A stretch of 63,845 nt of DNA from Planctomycetota bacterium (lineage in GTDB: Bacteria; Planctomycetota; Phycisphaerae; WQYP01): positions 1 to 63,845 of the forward strand of contig JAKAEB010000018.1 in assembly GCA_021818445.1 (NCBI GenBank), read 5' to 3'. Made by a program: the position numbers and the translations under genes. Below are positions 9,791 to 17,760 of the stretch, piece after piece; the stretch's first letter is position 1; the number at the start of each line of letters is the position of its first letter. Below the pieces are notes generated by a model. It had not been told where the DNA came from. It made no database searches and was given only the letters and a program-made list of their open reading frames with translations.

Positions 9791-11185
9791 ATGCGGATTG
9801 ATCATGAATTGAAGGTGCAATCGCTTAATGCAGCGTGCGGACAGGTGTTTGAATTGGCGGCTCTCAAAGCAAAGGCCCTCCTCGCCGCATGGAATCCTGC
9901 TCGCGGTGCGCCGGTGTTCACTCTGTCTGGTCAGTACACCAGTCGTGCCTGGACGCAATGGACCGAGGGATTTATGTACGGTATCCCCATCCTGGCCTTT
10001 GACGCCACCGGTGATCAAACCCTCCTCGAACTTGGCCGAAGCCGAACCGTGACCCATATGGCAGCCCATGTCACCCACCACGGCGTGCATGACCACGGAT
10101 TTAATAATCTCAGTACCTACGGTAATTTGCGACGTCTGATGCTCGAAGGACGTATCAGCCATAATGATTGGGAAATGGCATTTTATGAATTGGCAATCAA
10201 GGCATCGGCCTGCGCCCAGGCAATAAGATGGTCCACTACGGCTCTGGGTGGGGGATATATTTATTCATTCAATGGTCCACACTCACTGTTTATCGATACC
10301 ATGCGCACATTGCGCATCTTGGGCCTTGCCTGGCAACTCAATCACCAATTGCAGGCCGAAAATGACAAAGTCATATCGCTCCTGTCCCGCCTGCTTGAAC
10401 ATGGCCTGACCACCGCCCGATACAATATTTATTACGGCAATGGACGCGACTATTATGACATTCCTGCCTCGGCAGGACGCACCGTGCACGAGGCAATTTT
10501 TAATACCAATGATGGACAGTTTCGCTGCCCGGGCAGTCAGCAGGGCTATAGCCCATTTACCACATGGACGCGTGGCTTGGCGTGGGCAATTCTGGGCTTT
10601 GCTGAGGAGTTGGAATTTTTAGCCGCCATCAATCCCAATCGCGTGCCGGAGCCATTACGCCCGGTTACAGCGCTCGCCCTGCGCGAATTTGAAAAAGCCG
10701 CCATGGTTACCGCTGATTTTTACATCATGCAGGCCGCCGCACGCGACGGTGTGTGCTATTGGGATACCGGTGCGCCGGCTCTGCATTTACTCGGCGACTT
10801 CCGGTCGCGCCCCGCCGACCCATTTAATGACTACGAGCCTGTCGATTCGTCAGCATCGGCCATCGCGGCTCAAGGTTTGCTTCGACTGGGAAGATATCTG
10901 GCACGCCAGTCGGACCGACCGGAACTCTCTTCGCGCTTTACGCAGGCCGGACTGACCGTAGCCCGGGCGCTCATGGCAGAACCTTATCTAGCCACCGATT
11001 CCACGCACCAGGGGTTGTTGCTGCACAGCGTCTATCATCGACCCAACGGCTGGGATTACATTCCATCCGGGCGAAAAGTGCCGTGTGGTGAATCCAGCAT
11101 GTGGGGTGACTACCACCTTGTGGAACTGGCGCTCTACATCCAAAGGCTGCAAACGGCGGATAAATATTATCGATTCTTCGATTAA
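9791..11185 (+). CDS. Glycoside hydrolase family 88, unsaturated glucuronyl/galacturonyl hydrolase
   Basis: A 464-residue (alpha/alpha)6-barrel hydrolase. GH88 enzymes hydrate the 4,5-double bond of the unsaturated uronic acid left by polysaccharide lyases, releasing 5-keto-4-deoxyuronate. The segment HHGVHDHGFNN carries the Asp expected in the active site, and further barrel motifs include FTTWTRGLAWAILGFAE and GYIYSFNGP. The ATG at 9791 is preferred over the upstream in-frame TTG at 9773. There is no signal peptide, so it should act in the cytoplasm on imported oligosaccharides. It is the first gene of the sugar operon, under the divergent AraC regulator. Confidence 0.88.
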   Translation: MRIDHELKVQSLNAACGQVFELAALKAKALLAAWNPARGAPVFTLSGQYTSRAWTQWTEGFMYGIPILAFDATGDQTLLELGRSRTVTHMAAHVTHHGVHDHGFNNLSTYGNLRRLMLEGRISHNDWEMAFYELAIKASACAQAIRWSTTALGGGYIYSFNGPHSLFIDTMRTLRILGLAWQLNHQLQAENDKVISLLSRLLEHGLTTARYNIYYGNGRDYYDIPASAGRTVHEAIFNTNDGQFRCPGSQQGYSPFTTWTRGLAWAILGFAEELEFLAAINPNRVPEPLRPVTALALREFEKAAMVTADFYIMQAAARDGVCYWDTGAPALHLLGDFRSRPADPFNDYEPVDSSASAIAAQGLLRLGRYLARQSDRPELSSRFTQAGLTVARALMAEPYLATDSTHQGLLLHSVYHRPNGWDYIPSGRKVPCGESSMWGDYHLVELALYIQRLQTADKYYRFFD

Positions 11186-11266
11186 CCCCAGCGACCCGAC
11201 GATGCGGGCCATTTGCACCGCCATTACGGCAGCCATTGGCCCGTTGTAAAATAGGAGATAGGCAAA

Positions 11267-11911
11267 ATGAAACGTGAGCAGGTACTGACCCAGTTAACAC
11301 ACTGTGGGGTGGTGGCCGTCATCCGCGCTCCCTCCGCCGATGTGCTGGTAGACATAGCCAAGGCCCTGCAGGAGGGGGGGGTGATTGGCATCGAGGTCAC
11401 CATGAGTACGCCGCATGCCATCAGCGCGATTGAAAAGGTAACGCATGCCCTTGGCCAGAATGTAATTGTCGGCGTTGGCACCGTGCTTGATGCCGCCACA
11501 TGTGCCGACGCCATCCACGCCGGCGCTGAATTTGTGGTATCCCCGGTTTTAGATCCGCATATCATTGATACCACACGGCGGCTGGGCAAGGTATCGGTTC
11601 CCGGTGCCCTGACCCCATCAGAAATTTTTACAGCTTGGTCGGCCGGTGCCGATGTGGTGAAGATATTTCCTGCCACAAGCATGGGGCCGCAATATATCAA
11701 AGATATCCTCGCGCCCATGCCGTTTTTACGCCTCACGCCCACCGGAGGGGTAAGTGCAAAAAATGCGGGCGACTGGATAAAAGCTGGTGCCGTGATGGTA
11801 GGGGCCGGTTCCACTCTTGTCACCAAGGAGGCGATGGCGGAGAAGCGATGGGCCGACATCACCCGCAATGCGCGGGAATTCGTCGCTGCCGTTAATGCCG
11901 CTCGAACCTGA
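11267..11911 (+). CDS. eda: 2-dehydro-3-deoxy-phosphogluconate (KDPG/KHG) aldolase
   Basis: A 214-residue class I aldolase that cleaves KDPG to pyruvate and glyceraldehyde 3-phosphate. The catalytic Glu is in GIEVTMSTPHA, the phosphate- and substrate-binding region is VGVGTVLD, the Schiff-base Lys lies in VVKIFPA, and the glycine-rich phosphate loop is PTGGVS. Length is normal. ATG 11267 follows TAGGAGATAGGCAAA. It lies 81 bp after GH88 and fits the last step of the uronate pathway. No KDG kinase is visible nearby, so the phosphorylated substrate must be made by a gene elsewhere. Confidence 0.94.
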   Translation: MKREQVLTQLTHCGVVAVIRAPSADVLVDIAKALQEGGVIGIEVTMSTPHAISAIEKVTHALGQNVIVGVGTVLDAATCADAIHAGAEFVVSPVLDPHIIDTTRRLGKVSVPGALTPSEIFTAWSAGADVVKIFPATSMGPQYIKDILAPMPFLRLTPTGGVSAKNAGDWIKAGAVMVGAGSTLVTKEAMAEKRWADITRNAREFVAAVNAART

Positions 11912-11943
11912 TTTCGTCAGCCAATAGCATTGAGGAAATAGTT

Positions 11944-12381
11944 ATGCAGACCATTAAGCTCTCGGAAATGCAGGGGGGGCGTTACCCCGCCCGCCGCCAT
12001 ACACGCAATCTTGTCGGGGGTGCCTCACCCATACAGGCCAGCGCCTTCGCCATGGGCTATGTTGTACTTGAACCCGATGGCGGCCAGGTGCCATGGCACA
12101 ATCAGGACCAGGAGGAAGTTTATTTTGTTCTCGAAGGAACCTGTGAGATGTGCCTGGGTACCGAACGCAAGATACTGGGCAATGGTGAAGCGGTTTATAT
12201 CCCCGCCGGTGTCTACCATCAGCTTACCAATGTCGGTCAATCCGCCGCGACGATGCTTTATGTCTACGGGCCGGCCGGCGACGTGGCTCACTGGCGGCAG
12301 GAACTGGCGGGCACATTGCCCCGTGCCGGGCACGGAAATACGCCACCATTGCCCGCCGGGGCGCGGCCGCAAATCGTATAA
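11944..12381 (+). CDS. Small cupin-domain protein
   Basis: A single-cupin protein of 145 residues. Cupin motif 1 is seen around PWHNQDQEEVYFVLEG, with the His and Glu metal ligands, and motif 2 around YIPAGVYHQLTN with its His. Small operon cupins of this kind are usually sugar isomerases, epimerases or sensors. It is too short to be the classic KduI isomerase, although a role in the same step is conceivable. ATG 11944 has TTGAGGAA upstream. It lies 32 bp after eda, so the two are very likely co-transcribed. Confidence 0.85.
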   Translation: MQTIKLSEMQGGRYPARRHTRNLVGGASPIQASAFAMGYVVLEPDGGQVPWHNQDQEEVYFVLEGTCEMCLGTERKILGNGEAVYIPAGVYHQLTNVGQSAATMLYVYGPAGDVAHWRQELAGTLPRAGHGNTPPLPAGARPQIV

Positions 12382-12383
12382 GA

Positions 12384-12541
12384 GCCTGTTTGGAAAGTCC
12401 GATGCCGGTGGTATGGGGTGGAAAACGGATGGGTGCAAGGAGGCATATCCTGAGGATATTCTGGAATATGTTCAGGATCGAGGACGCCGCAGACGGCCGT
12501 TTGCCTTCCCAGGGTGCTCCCGGCGGAGTTTCCAAACAGGC
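12384..12541. repeat. 158-bp MITE-like element with perfect 13-bp terminal inverted repeats
   Basis: The element begins with GCCTGTTTGGAAA (12384-12396) and ends with the exact reverse complement TTTCCAAACAGGC (12529-12541). It sits between the cupin and the oxidoreductase genes. Just inside, both arms continue with a partly matching (T)CCG segment. The interior also contains ATCCTGAGGATATTC-type internal symmetry. One frame across the element stays open (from ATG 12416 to a stop at 12554-12556, 46 residues) but has no ribosome-binding site. It looks like a non-autonomous insertion or a structured intercistronic RNA. No target-site duplication is evident. Confidence 0.6.
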
Positions 12542-12588
12542 CCTACGTTATTTTAATACATTTTGCCATTTTAAATCAGGAGTAATCA

Positions 12589-13743
12589 ATGCAGACAACT
12601 CGTGTGGGAATTATCATGAACGGTGTTACGGGACGCATGGGAGCCAACCAGCATCTTGCACGCTCCGTTGCAGCCATCATGCGACAGGGTGGGGTCAAAG
12701 TATCAGATGACCATGTCATCATGCCCGATCCAATTCTGGTCGGTCGCAGTGAGGCCAAGTTGCGGGCCACCGCCCAAATGGCGGGCGTAAATTCGAAAAT
12801 CACGACAGATTTGGCCGGTGTGTTGGCCGATCCGCAGTACAGCGTATACTTCGACGCCCAATCGACCGATCGCCGGGTAAATGCGGTTCAGCAGGCCATC
12901 GCCGCCGGTAAACACATCTATTGCGAAAAGCCCACCGCCGCCGACACCGTCTCCGCCTATCAGCTTTATCAGTCGGCAAAAAAGGCCGGTGTAAAAAATG
13001 GCGTGGTACAGGATAAATTATGGCTACCCGGAATTATTAAACTGCGGCAGTTGATTGCCACCGGCTTCTTCGGCGAGATACTTTCCGTACGGGGTGAATT
13101 TGGCTACTGGGTCTTTGAAGGTGACAACATCCCACCCCAGCGCCCAAGCTGGAATTACCGCGCAGAAGATGCTGGCGGAATTATTATCGACATGCTCTGT
13201 CACTGGCGCTATCTGCTCGACAACGTCTTTGGAAAGGTGAAGGCCGTCTCCTGCCTCGGTGCCACTCACATAAAAAGGCGTTGGGATGAATCCGGCAAAC
13301 CCTACACCGCCACCGCTGATGATTCTGCCTACGCCACCTTTGAACTCGACAATGGGATCATCGCCCATTTCAACAGCAGTTGGTCTGTGCGCGTCCGGCG
13401 CGACGATCTGCTTACCTTGCAGGTTGACGGCACTCGCGGCTCTGCCGTGGCCGGGCTTCGCAACTGCGTGTCGCAGCAATACAACAATACGCCCCGGCCG
13501 GTGTGGAATCCCGATATCGATCAGCCGATCAATTTTTACGATAACTGGGCCCAGGTCCCTGCGCAACGACCAATGGATAACGCCTTTAAGGTGCAATGGG
13601 AACTGTTTCTCCGGCACGTTGTTCTTGATGAACCATTCCCGTGGAATCTTTTGGAAGCCGCCAAGGGTGTTCAACTTGCCGAGCAGGGAATGCAGAGTTG
13701 GAAAAAACGGGCATGGGTTAATCTCGAACCGCTGGCGGAATAA
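12589..13743 (+). CDS. Gfo/Idh/MocA-family NAD(P)-dependent oxidoreductase
   Basis: A 384-residue sugar dehydrogenase-type protein. The Rossmann start is atypical: GIIMNGVTGRMGANQHLARS takes the place of the usual GxGxxG. The family signature CEKPTA, with the catalytic-site Lys, is present at about residue 108, followed by the C-terminal alpha/beta substrate domain. Members oxidise or epimerise sugars, uronates and inositols. ATG 12589 follows TCAGGAGTAATCA. In this operon it may interconvert an uronate intermediate, but the exact substrate cannot be inferred. Confidence 0.9.
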   Translation: MQTTRVGIIMNGVTGRMGANQHLARSVAAIMRQGGVKVSDDHVIMPDPILVGRSEAKLRATAQMAGVNSKITTDLAGVLADPQYSVYFDAQSTDRRVNAVQQAIAAGKHIYCEKPTAADTVSAYQLYQSAKKAGVKNGVVQDKLWLPGIIKLRQLIATGFFGEILSVRGEFGYWVFEGDNIPPQRPSWNYRAEDAGGIIIDMLCHWRYLLDNVFGKVKAVSCLGATHIKRRWDESGKPYTATADDSAYATFELDNGIIAHFNSSWSVRVRRDDLLTLQVDGTRGSAVAGLRNCVSQQYNNTPRPVWNPDIDQPINFYDNWAQVPAQRPMDNAFKVQWELFLRHVVLDEPFPWNLLEAAKGVQLAEQGMQSWKKRAWVNLEPLAE

Positions 13744-13833
13744 GGCCTTGTCCCAGGCATCGGCTGTGTGCCAGCGGCCATCATCACTGTTTACCACTAA
13801 TTATTTGCCCGGTGTATTTTTGCAGGGTGCATT

Positions 13834-14619
13834 ATGGATAACAGGACGGCTTTAGTGACAGGTTCCGGCCGCGGTATTGGACGTGGCATCGCCGAAGCCC
13901 TCGGAAACGACGGTTGGAATGTGGTTGTCAATTACGCCCGCGATGCCTCCGCCGCCAATGACGTGGTTAAAACCATCGCGGCCACCGGTGCCGGGGCAAT
14001 GGCTGTGCAGGCCGATATAAGCGTGGGCTCCGATCGTCAGCGACTGGTCGACCATACGCTGGCGAAATTCGGCCGCATTGACCTGCTGGTTAATAACGCC
14101 GGTATCGCCCCGGCTGTCCGCGCGGATATTTTAGCTGCCGATGAGGCCAGCTTTGATCAACTTATCAATGTCAATCTAAAAGGCCCCTATTTCCTGACGC
14201 AATTGGTGGCGAATCAAATGCTGGCCGCCAAACACGCATGCCAGTCATCTGAACTTGCCTATCGACCCTCCATTGTCACCGTCAGCAGCATAAGTGCCTA
14301 TGCGGCAAGCTCCAATCGCGGCGATTATTGTGTCGCCAAAGCCGGGCTCTCGATGATGACCAAACTCTATGCAATTCGCCTGGCCGATGCGGGAATTGGC
14401 GTTTATGAAATTCGGCCGGGTATTATCGCTACGGATATGACCGGGGCGGTAAAGGAAAAATATGATGAACTTATTGCTGGCGGATTAACGCCGATTCGCC
14501 GTTGGGGCCAGCCGCAAGATGTGGCAAAAGCCGTCTTGGCCGTTGCGCGGGGCCTGCTGCCATTTTCCACTGGTGAGGTGATCAATGTGGATGGCGGCTT
14601 CCATCTCCGCCAATTGTAG
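13834..14619 (+). CDS. Short-chain dehydrogenase/reductase, 3-ketoacyl-ACP reductase type
   Basis: A 261-residue classical SDR. The cofactor motif TGSGRGIG is at residues 9-16, followed by NNAG, the catalytic Ser in TVSSISAY and the YxxxK pair in YCVAKAG. A C-terminal [15 protein letters not shown] closes the fold. Annotation pipelines often call such genes FabG, but the setting in an uronate operon suggests a sugar dehydrogenase analogous to KduD. It is 90 bp downstream of the Gfo/Idh gene and is the last gene of the operon. A hairpin with CCCCC/GGGGG arms lies about 35-60 bp after the stop, without a T run. Confidence 0.92.
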   Translation: MDNRTALVTGSGRGIGRGIAEALGNDGWNVVVNYARDASAANDVVKTIAATGAGAMAVQADISVGSDRQRLVDHTLAKFGRIDLLVNNAGIAPAVRADILAADEASFDQLINVNLKGPYFLTQLVANQMLAAKHACQSSELAYRPSIVTVSSISAYAASSNRGDYCVAKAGLSMMTKLYAIRLADAGIGVYEIRPGIIATDMTGAVKEKYDELIAGGLTPIRRWGQPQDVAKAVLAVARGLLPFSTGEVINVDGGFHLRQL

Positions 14620-14905
14620 TTTCGCGGGGTAGCGGCTGCGAATAGACATGAAGCTACCCCCTTATGTCGGGGGAGCCAAGCGAGGCACTAACTTTCTGGA
14701 CATCAATACTCAGGCCGGCAAGTCATACCACCCCTGCGCTACACCTAAGCATATGCCATCGGCATAAAACATTACGTCGCACGGAGAAGGGTGCAAAAAT
14801 CATTATAAAAAGACAACACCCAGCGAGCCGCCGGTCTTACCCGGCGCGTCTGCACGGCGGTAATATCCGCGCTGGCATCGGTGCATGTACCGGGCCGCGA
14901 TGAAG

Positions 14906-14933
14906 CGCGCGTGCCCAAGGCACGCGGCTAAAT
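14906..14933 (+). repeat. REP-like palindrome, family C (copy 1)
   Basis: A short stem GCGTGCC/GGCACGC is followed by GGCTAAAT. The same arrangement, with a slightly different stem and loop and the identical CACGCGGCTAAAT tail, occurs at 41864-41891. Confidence 0.5.
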
Positions 14934-14983
14934 AGGCGATGCGGACACGCAATGTTGGCCCATCCCCGCCCGACACCGAATAG

Positions 14984-15011
14984 TTTAGCCGCCGGGCTTG
15001 TCCCGGCGGGC
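14984..15011 (+). repeat. REP-like palindrome, family A (copy 1)
   Basis: TTTAG is followed by the 20-bp core CCGCCGGGCTTGTCCCGGCG (preceded by one extra C-containing base pair), which folds into a GC-rich hairpin with a short TTGT loop. Two further copies in the same orientation lie at 39632-39660 and 41637-41665. Confidence 0.65.
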
Positions 15012-15157
15012 TTTAATCTAATGAAAATATGTTGATATTATTCGCGCCCGCGCGGTGCAAAGTCGTCTTTTTTACCGCAGGGGAATGTTAAGGTCTGGTT
15101 AATTCTGCCGGATTTTTGAAATTCTCCGCTTTTTCACTTGCGTTTTTTTTTGTGTAG

Positions 15158-15163
15158 TATACT
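15158..15163 (+). promoter_or_regulatory. Putative -10 box (TATACT) ahead of a long leader
   Basis: TATACT follows a T9 tract; the best upstream match for a -35 box (TTCACT, 15133-15138) is 19 bp away. If it is used, transcription would begin near 15170. That would give a leader of roughly 440 nt before the membrane-anchored gene at 15614. Confidence 0.3.
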
Positions 15164-15246
15164 CCGGTTGGTTTGACGCCGCCGTGGATTAAAGGGTGCT
15201 GTTCTGGCCCTGTAATCTCCGCGACCTCGGGGTAAAAGGAGGCCGC

Positions 15247-15276
15247 ATGTGTGGAAGCGGTTGGCGTCGGGCGTAA
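15247..15276 (+). CDS. Possible 9-codon upstream ORF
   Basis: ATG at 15247 is preceded by a near-perfect ribosome-binding site, AAAGGAGG, 4 nt away, and the frame closes after nine codons (MCGSGWRRA). It could be a translated leader peptide, or the AAAGGAGG could simply be chance. There is no homology argument. Confidence 0.25.
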   Translation: MCGSGWRRA

Positions 15277-15297
15277 GAGGTAAACGGGTGTTGGTAT

Positions 15298-15425
15298 TGC
15301 AGGCCCTTGGGCCTGCACGGTGTATCACACGCCTTGGCGTTTGTGGCACACCGGATGGCGAAGTCGCACGCGTTGTGGCAGTGCCACAAGAAGACGTGTG
15401 CGCTTGGCGCGGACGTTTTGTCCGC
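15298..15425 (+). other. Cluster of three perfect hairpins in the putative leader
   Basis: Three palindromes follow each other: 15298-15317 (9-bp arms TGCAGGCCC/GGGCCTGCA, 2-nt centre), 15373-15389 (8-bp arms TTGTGGCA/TGCCACAA) and 15409-15425 (6-bp arms GCGGAC/GTCCGC, 5-nt loop). Together they suggest a structured RNA or a block of repeats rather than coding DNA. Confidence 0.45.
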
Positions 15426-15493
15426 ATCGGGCGGCTGCCAGCGCTATGGTGAGTCGGTCTCTGTCGCGTTTTATCTTTTGGGAGCAACATCCA

Positions 15494-15595
15494 ATGTTTG
15501 CAGGGCTTGAAGTCAGCAAAATCAATCCGACGCGGTGCATCCGCGGCATCCTGTGCCGCAGCCGCAACCGTAGCGGCAGACGGCCGCCGCATTAA
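15494..15595 (+). CDS. Possible small basic peptide gene (33 aa)
   Basis: ATG at 15494 follows GGGAGCAACATCCA and encodes MFAGLEVSKINPTRCIRGIL and a strongly Arg-rich tail. The stop is 18 nt before the ATG of the next gene. The spacing suggests translational coupling or a leader peptide. No family is recognised; it may be non-coding repeat sequence instead. Confidence 0.3.
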   Translation: MFAGLEVSKINPTRCIRGILCRSRNRSGRRPPH

Positions 15596-15613
15596 CCATA
15601 GGAGGCATCACCA

Positions 15614-16462
15614 ATGGATAAGCGAATAATAATTATCGGATCGGTTGCCATCGCAATCGCAGCGGTAGCAGTACTGGCCGTTTTGCCTTGGAGTTCTGTT
15701 TTGCCATGGGGAGCAGACGCAGCTTTTCGCGATCTGCGAGAGTCGGCGCTTGCTGCGCCAGGCGTTCGGGGGTATTTCGCTTTGGCAAAGGGAGCGGCAA
15801 TGGATGGGTACAAATTCTGCCCGAAGCCACCGAAACACGGTTCCGTAATTGTCTACGACGCGGCCTCTCCAAAGTTTTTCGCCTTGGCGGGTGAACTTTA
15901 TACCGATGCCCTGACGTTGGCAAAAAAGCGGATCGCAGCGCACCCAGGCTCCGCCAAGGCCAAGGCCGAGCTGGCGGAAGCGGTGGCACGCTCGGCATGG
16001 TGGCGTCTCAGGCGTGCGTCGCCGTCGCAGTATAAAAAAATTGCGGCGGAAATTCACGAGGCCGCTCATTTGAGCCCGGGAAAGGCGATTTACTGGGTTA
16101 TGCTGGCGCGAGTTACTTGGTGGGAGAGGAAACGGCCCTGCAAGGTGCAATGGGCCAAGGCAGTGAAATACCTTCGGCGTGCGACCAGAGCCGATCCAAG
16201 CTGCGCGGTGGCGTACTGGATGCTCGCGCAAATGATGGCGCTTGGGCCGCATTACGATGTGTTGGCGCAAAAATCGGCGTACGACTTGAAGGCGTCAGTG
16301 CGAGAGTGGAGACTCTGCTATGCCAACCGGGCACACTTTAACCATTTTTTCTTCTATTACTCCAAATTCCTCGTCCGGGATGGGGTATGGAACTCCATGC
16401 AGGCCCTCGGGACTGCACCGCCGAATTCCGTGCCCCCCAAAAATTGGCGAGTGCGCCAATGA
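15614..16462 (+). CDS. Membrane-anchored protein of unknown function, helical (TPR-like) body
   Basis: A 282-residue protein with one N-terminal hydrophobic segment (about residues 5-25) that would act as an uncleaved anchor or signal. The rest is mostly alpha-helical and Ala/Trp/Arg-rich, with stretches such as AAHPGSAKAKAELAEAVARS and LRRATRADPSCAVAYWMLAQ that resemble degenerate tetratricopeptide repeats. ATG 15614 follows a strong TAGGAGGCATCACCA. It probably faces the periplasm. No function can be proposed; the upstream leader with tiny ORFs is its most distinctive feature. Confidence 0.7.
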   Translation: MDKRIIIIGSVAIAIAAVAVLAVLPWSSVLPWGADAAFRDLRESALAAPGVRGYFALAKGAAMDGYKFCPKPPKHGSVIVYDAASPKFFALAGELYTDALTLAKKRIAAHPGSAKAKAELAEAVARSAWWRLRRASPSQYKKIAAEIHEAAHLSPGKAIYWVMLARVTWWERKRPCKVQWAKAVKYLRRATRADPSCAVAYWMLAQMMALGPHYDVLAQKSAYDLKASVREWRLCYANRAHFNHFFFYYSKFLVRDGVWNSMQALGTAPPNSVPPKNWRVRQ

Positions 16463-16812
16463 ACATGGGTTACGCCTGTGCAGGCCAAATATTGAAAAAT
16501 TTGCAGGCCGGTGGGCCGCGGTATGCGGTGGCGGTATTTACGTGCGGCAACTCCGGGCAAGCCCGGAGCTATGTATTTTCGTGAGGGAACAAGCAATCAC
16601 TTCGGTGGATGGGCAACTATTTGTACTGCCGAGAGCGCCAAGAGCCGCGAAGGTCTGGCCAAGGGGAGTGGGCAATTAAATATGCTCACCGGACGCACGG
16701 CGAGGATCATCTCATTCTTGAAACTCCGGCGACATTTTCAGCCGGATGGAGGTTTGCCCCAAAATGGTTAAAATCAAATTCAACTCAACGCGTTTTTAAC
16801 TTCGGAGTCGCC
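16463..16812 (+). other. Non-coding spacer with a REP-like palindrome
   Basis: 350 bp separate the orphan gene from the PPK2 gene. Besides the family B palindrome at 16547-16575, it contains a direct repeat of TGCAGGCC around 16480-16510. An open frame runs in from 16609 but has no start signal before 16813. Confidence 0.4.
16547..16575 (+). repeat. REP-like palindrome, family B (copy 1)
   Basis: The hairpin core CTCCGGGCAAGCCCGGAG is flanked by GCAA on one side and CTATGTA on the other. The complete 29-bp unit is identical, in inverted orientation, to 39756-39784. A diverged inverted copy lies at 57793-57821. Confidence 0.7.
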
Positions 16813-17625
16813 ATGAAATTCATAAAGCCGGTTCCCGCTGGCAGTCAAGTCACTCTGGCGGATGTCGATCCGGCGGATCATCTGGGCCTCAAAAATAAGG
16901 CACACACTCATGATGCGACGATGGCCATCACGGAGGAAATTGGTGACTTGCAACAGCGACTTTTTGCCGATTCAACCCAGGCGTTGCTGGTAGTCCTGCA
17001 GGGGATGGATACGGCCGGTAAGGATGGTACCATCCGTCGCGTGTTTGATCACGTCAATCCGGCGGGAATGAATGTATGCAGTTTCAAGACGCCGGGCGGG
17101 GATGAAAAATGGCACGACTTCTTATGGCGGGTACACAAACGCGTACCGGCATTCGGACAAATTGGCATTTTCAATCGGTCGCATTACGAGGATGTCCTCA
17201 TCGTGCGGGTGCACGCCGATTCGATGTTGCCACCGCATTTGCAGCGGGAAAAACATCTGTTCCCAAGGCGCTTTGACATGATTAACGCCTTCGAAATGCT
17301 CCTGTTTGAGTCGCGAATAAAAATCATCAAATTCTTTCTGCATATTTCCAAAGCGGAGCAGAAAACGCGACTGAAGGCCCGTCAGACCGATCGAAGTAAA
17401 AATTGGAAACTTTCCGCCTCGGATTTTGCGGAGCGGAAGTTCTGGGAAAAATATCAAAAGTGTTACGAGGATGCGATTCGTGCCACATCCACACCCCACG
17501 CTCCATGGTACATCATTCCCTCCGATCACAAGTGGGTTCGTGATCATTGTGTGGCGACCATTGTGCGCGATGTGTTGACGAACATGCATCCTCATCCTCC
17601 CATGCTGGCCAACCAAGTAACTTGA
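16813..17625 (+). CDS. ppk2: Polyphosphate kinase 2 family protein (polyphosphate:nucleotide phosphotransferase)
   Basis: A 270-residue PPK2 protein that moves phosphate between polyphosphate and nucleotides. The P-loop GMDTAGKDG, the region HDFLWRVHKRVP and the IFNRSHYEDVL motif (lid and nucleotide-site residues) are intact. The downstream RQTDRSKNWKLSASDFAER segment is typical of the single-domain class I/III enzymes. ATG 16813 has CGGAG 5 nt upstream; the longer open frame from 16609 has no matching signal. Preference for ADP or AMP cannot be decided from sequence. The gene appears to be a single transcription unit, 135 bp before cdaA. Confidence 0.92.
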   Translation: MKFIKPVPAGSQVTLADVDPADHLGLKNKAHTHDATMAITEEIGDLQQRLFADSTQALLVVLQGMDTAGKDGTIRRVFDHVNPAGMNVCSFKTPGGDEKWHDFLWRVHKRVPAFGQIGIFNRSHYEDVLIVRVHADSMLPPHLQREKHLFPRRFDMINAFEMLLFESRIKIIKFFLHISKAEQKTRLKARQTDRSKNWKLSASDFAERKFWEKYQKCYEDAIRATSTPHAPWYIIPSDHKWVRDHCVATIVRDVLTNMHPHPPMLANQVT

Positions 17626-17760
17626 TCTTGCGGCAAGGATCATTGACCAATCCGCATAGCGGCGGCCCCATATTTCCGACCCACTGCCCATGGGGTGCCA
17701 CCCCCATCGCGTTGCATGAACGCATATACCGCAATGAAAAGGGGATGTATACTAAAAACG

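Larger units (their letters stand above)
14620..15157 (+). other. Non-coding, repeat-bearing region
   Basis: No gene is supported here. The stretch contains a hairpin with five-C/five-G arms (about 14654-14675), an HIS-like short palindrome ATGCCATCGGCAT (about 14753) that resembles the CATGCCAACGGCATG block near the IS110 element, a family C palindrome at 14906-14933 and a family A palindrome at 14984-15011. The same repeats recur around 16.5, 39.6-41.9 and 57.8 kb, so this looks like an accumulation site for small dispersed repeats. Confidence 0.55.

Noticed and set aside
15320..15595. 91-residue frame containing the small peptide ORF
   Set aside because: The upstream two thirds run through hairpins and have no ribosome-binding site; only the last 33 codons have a possible start.
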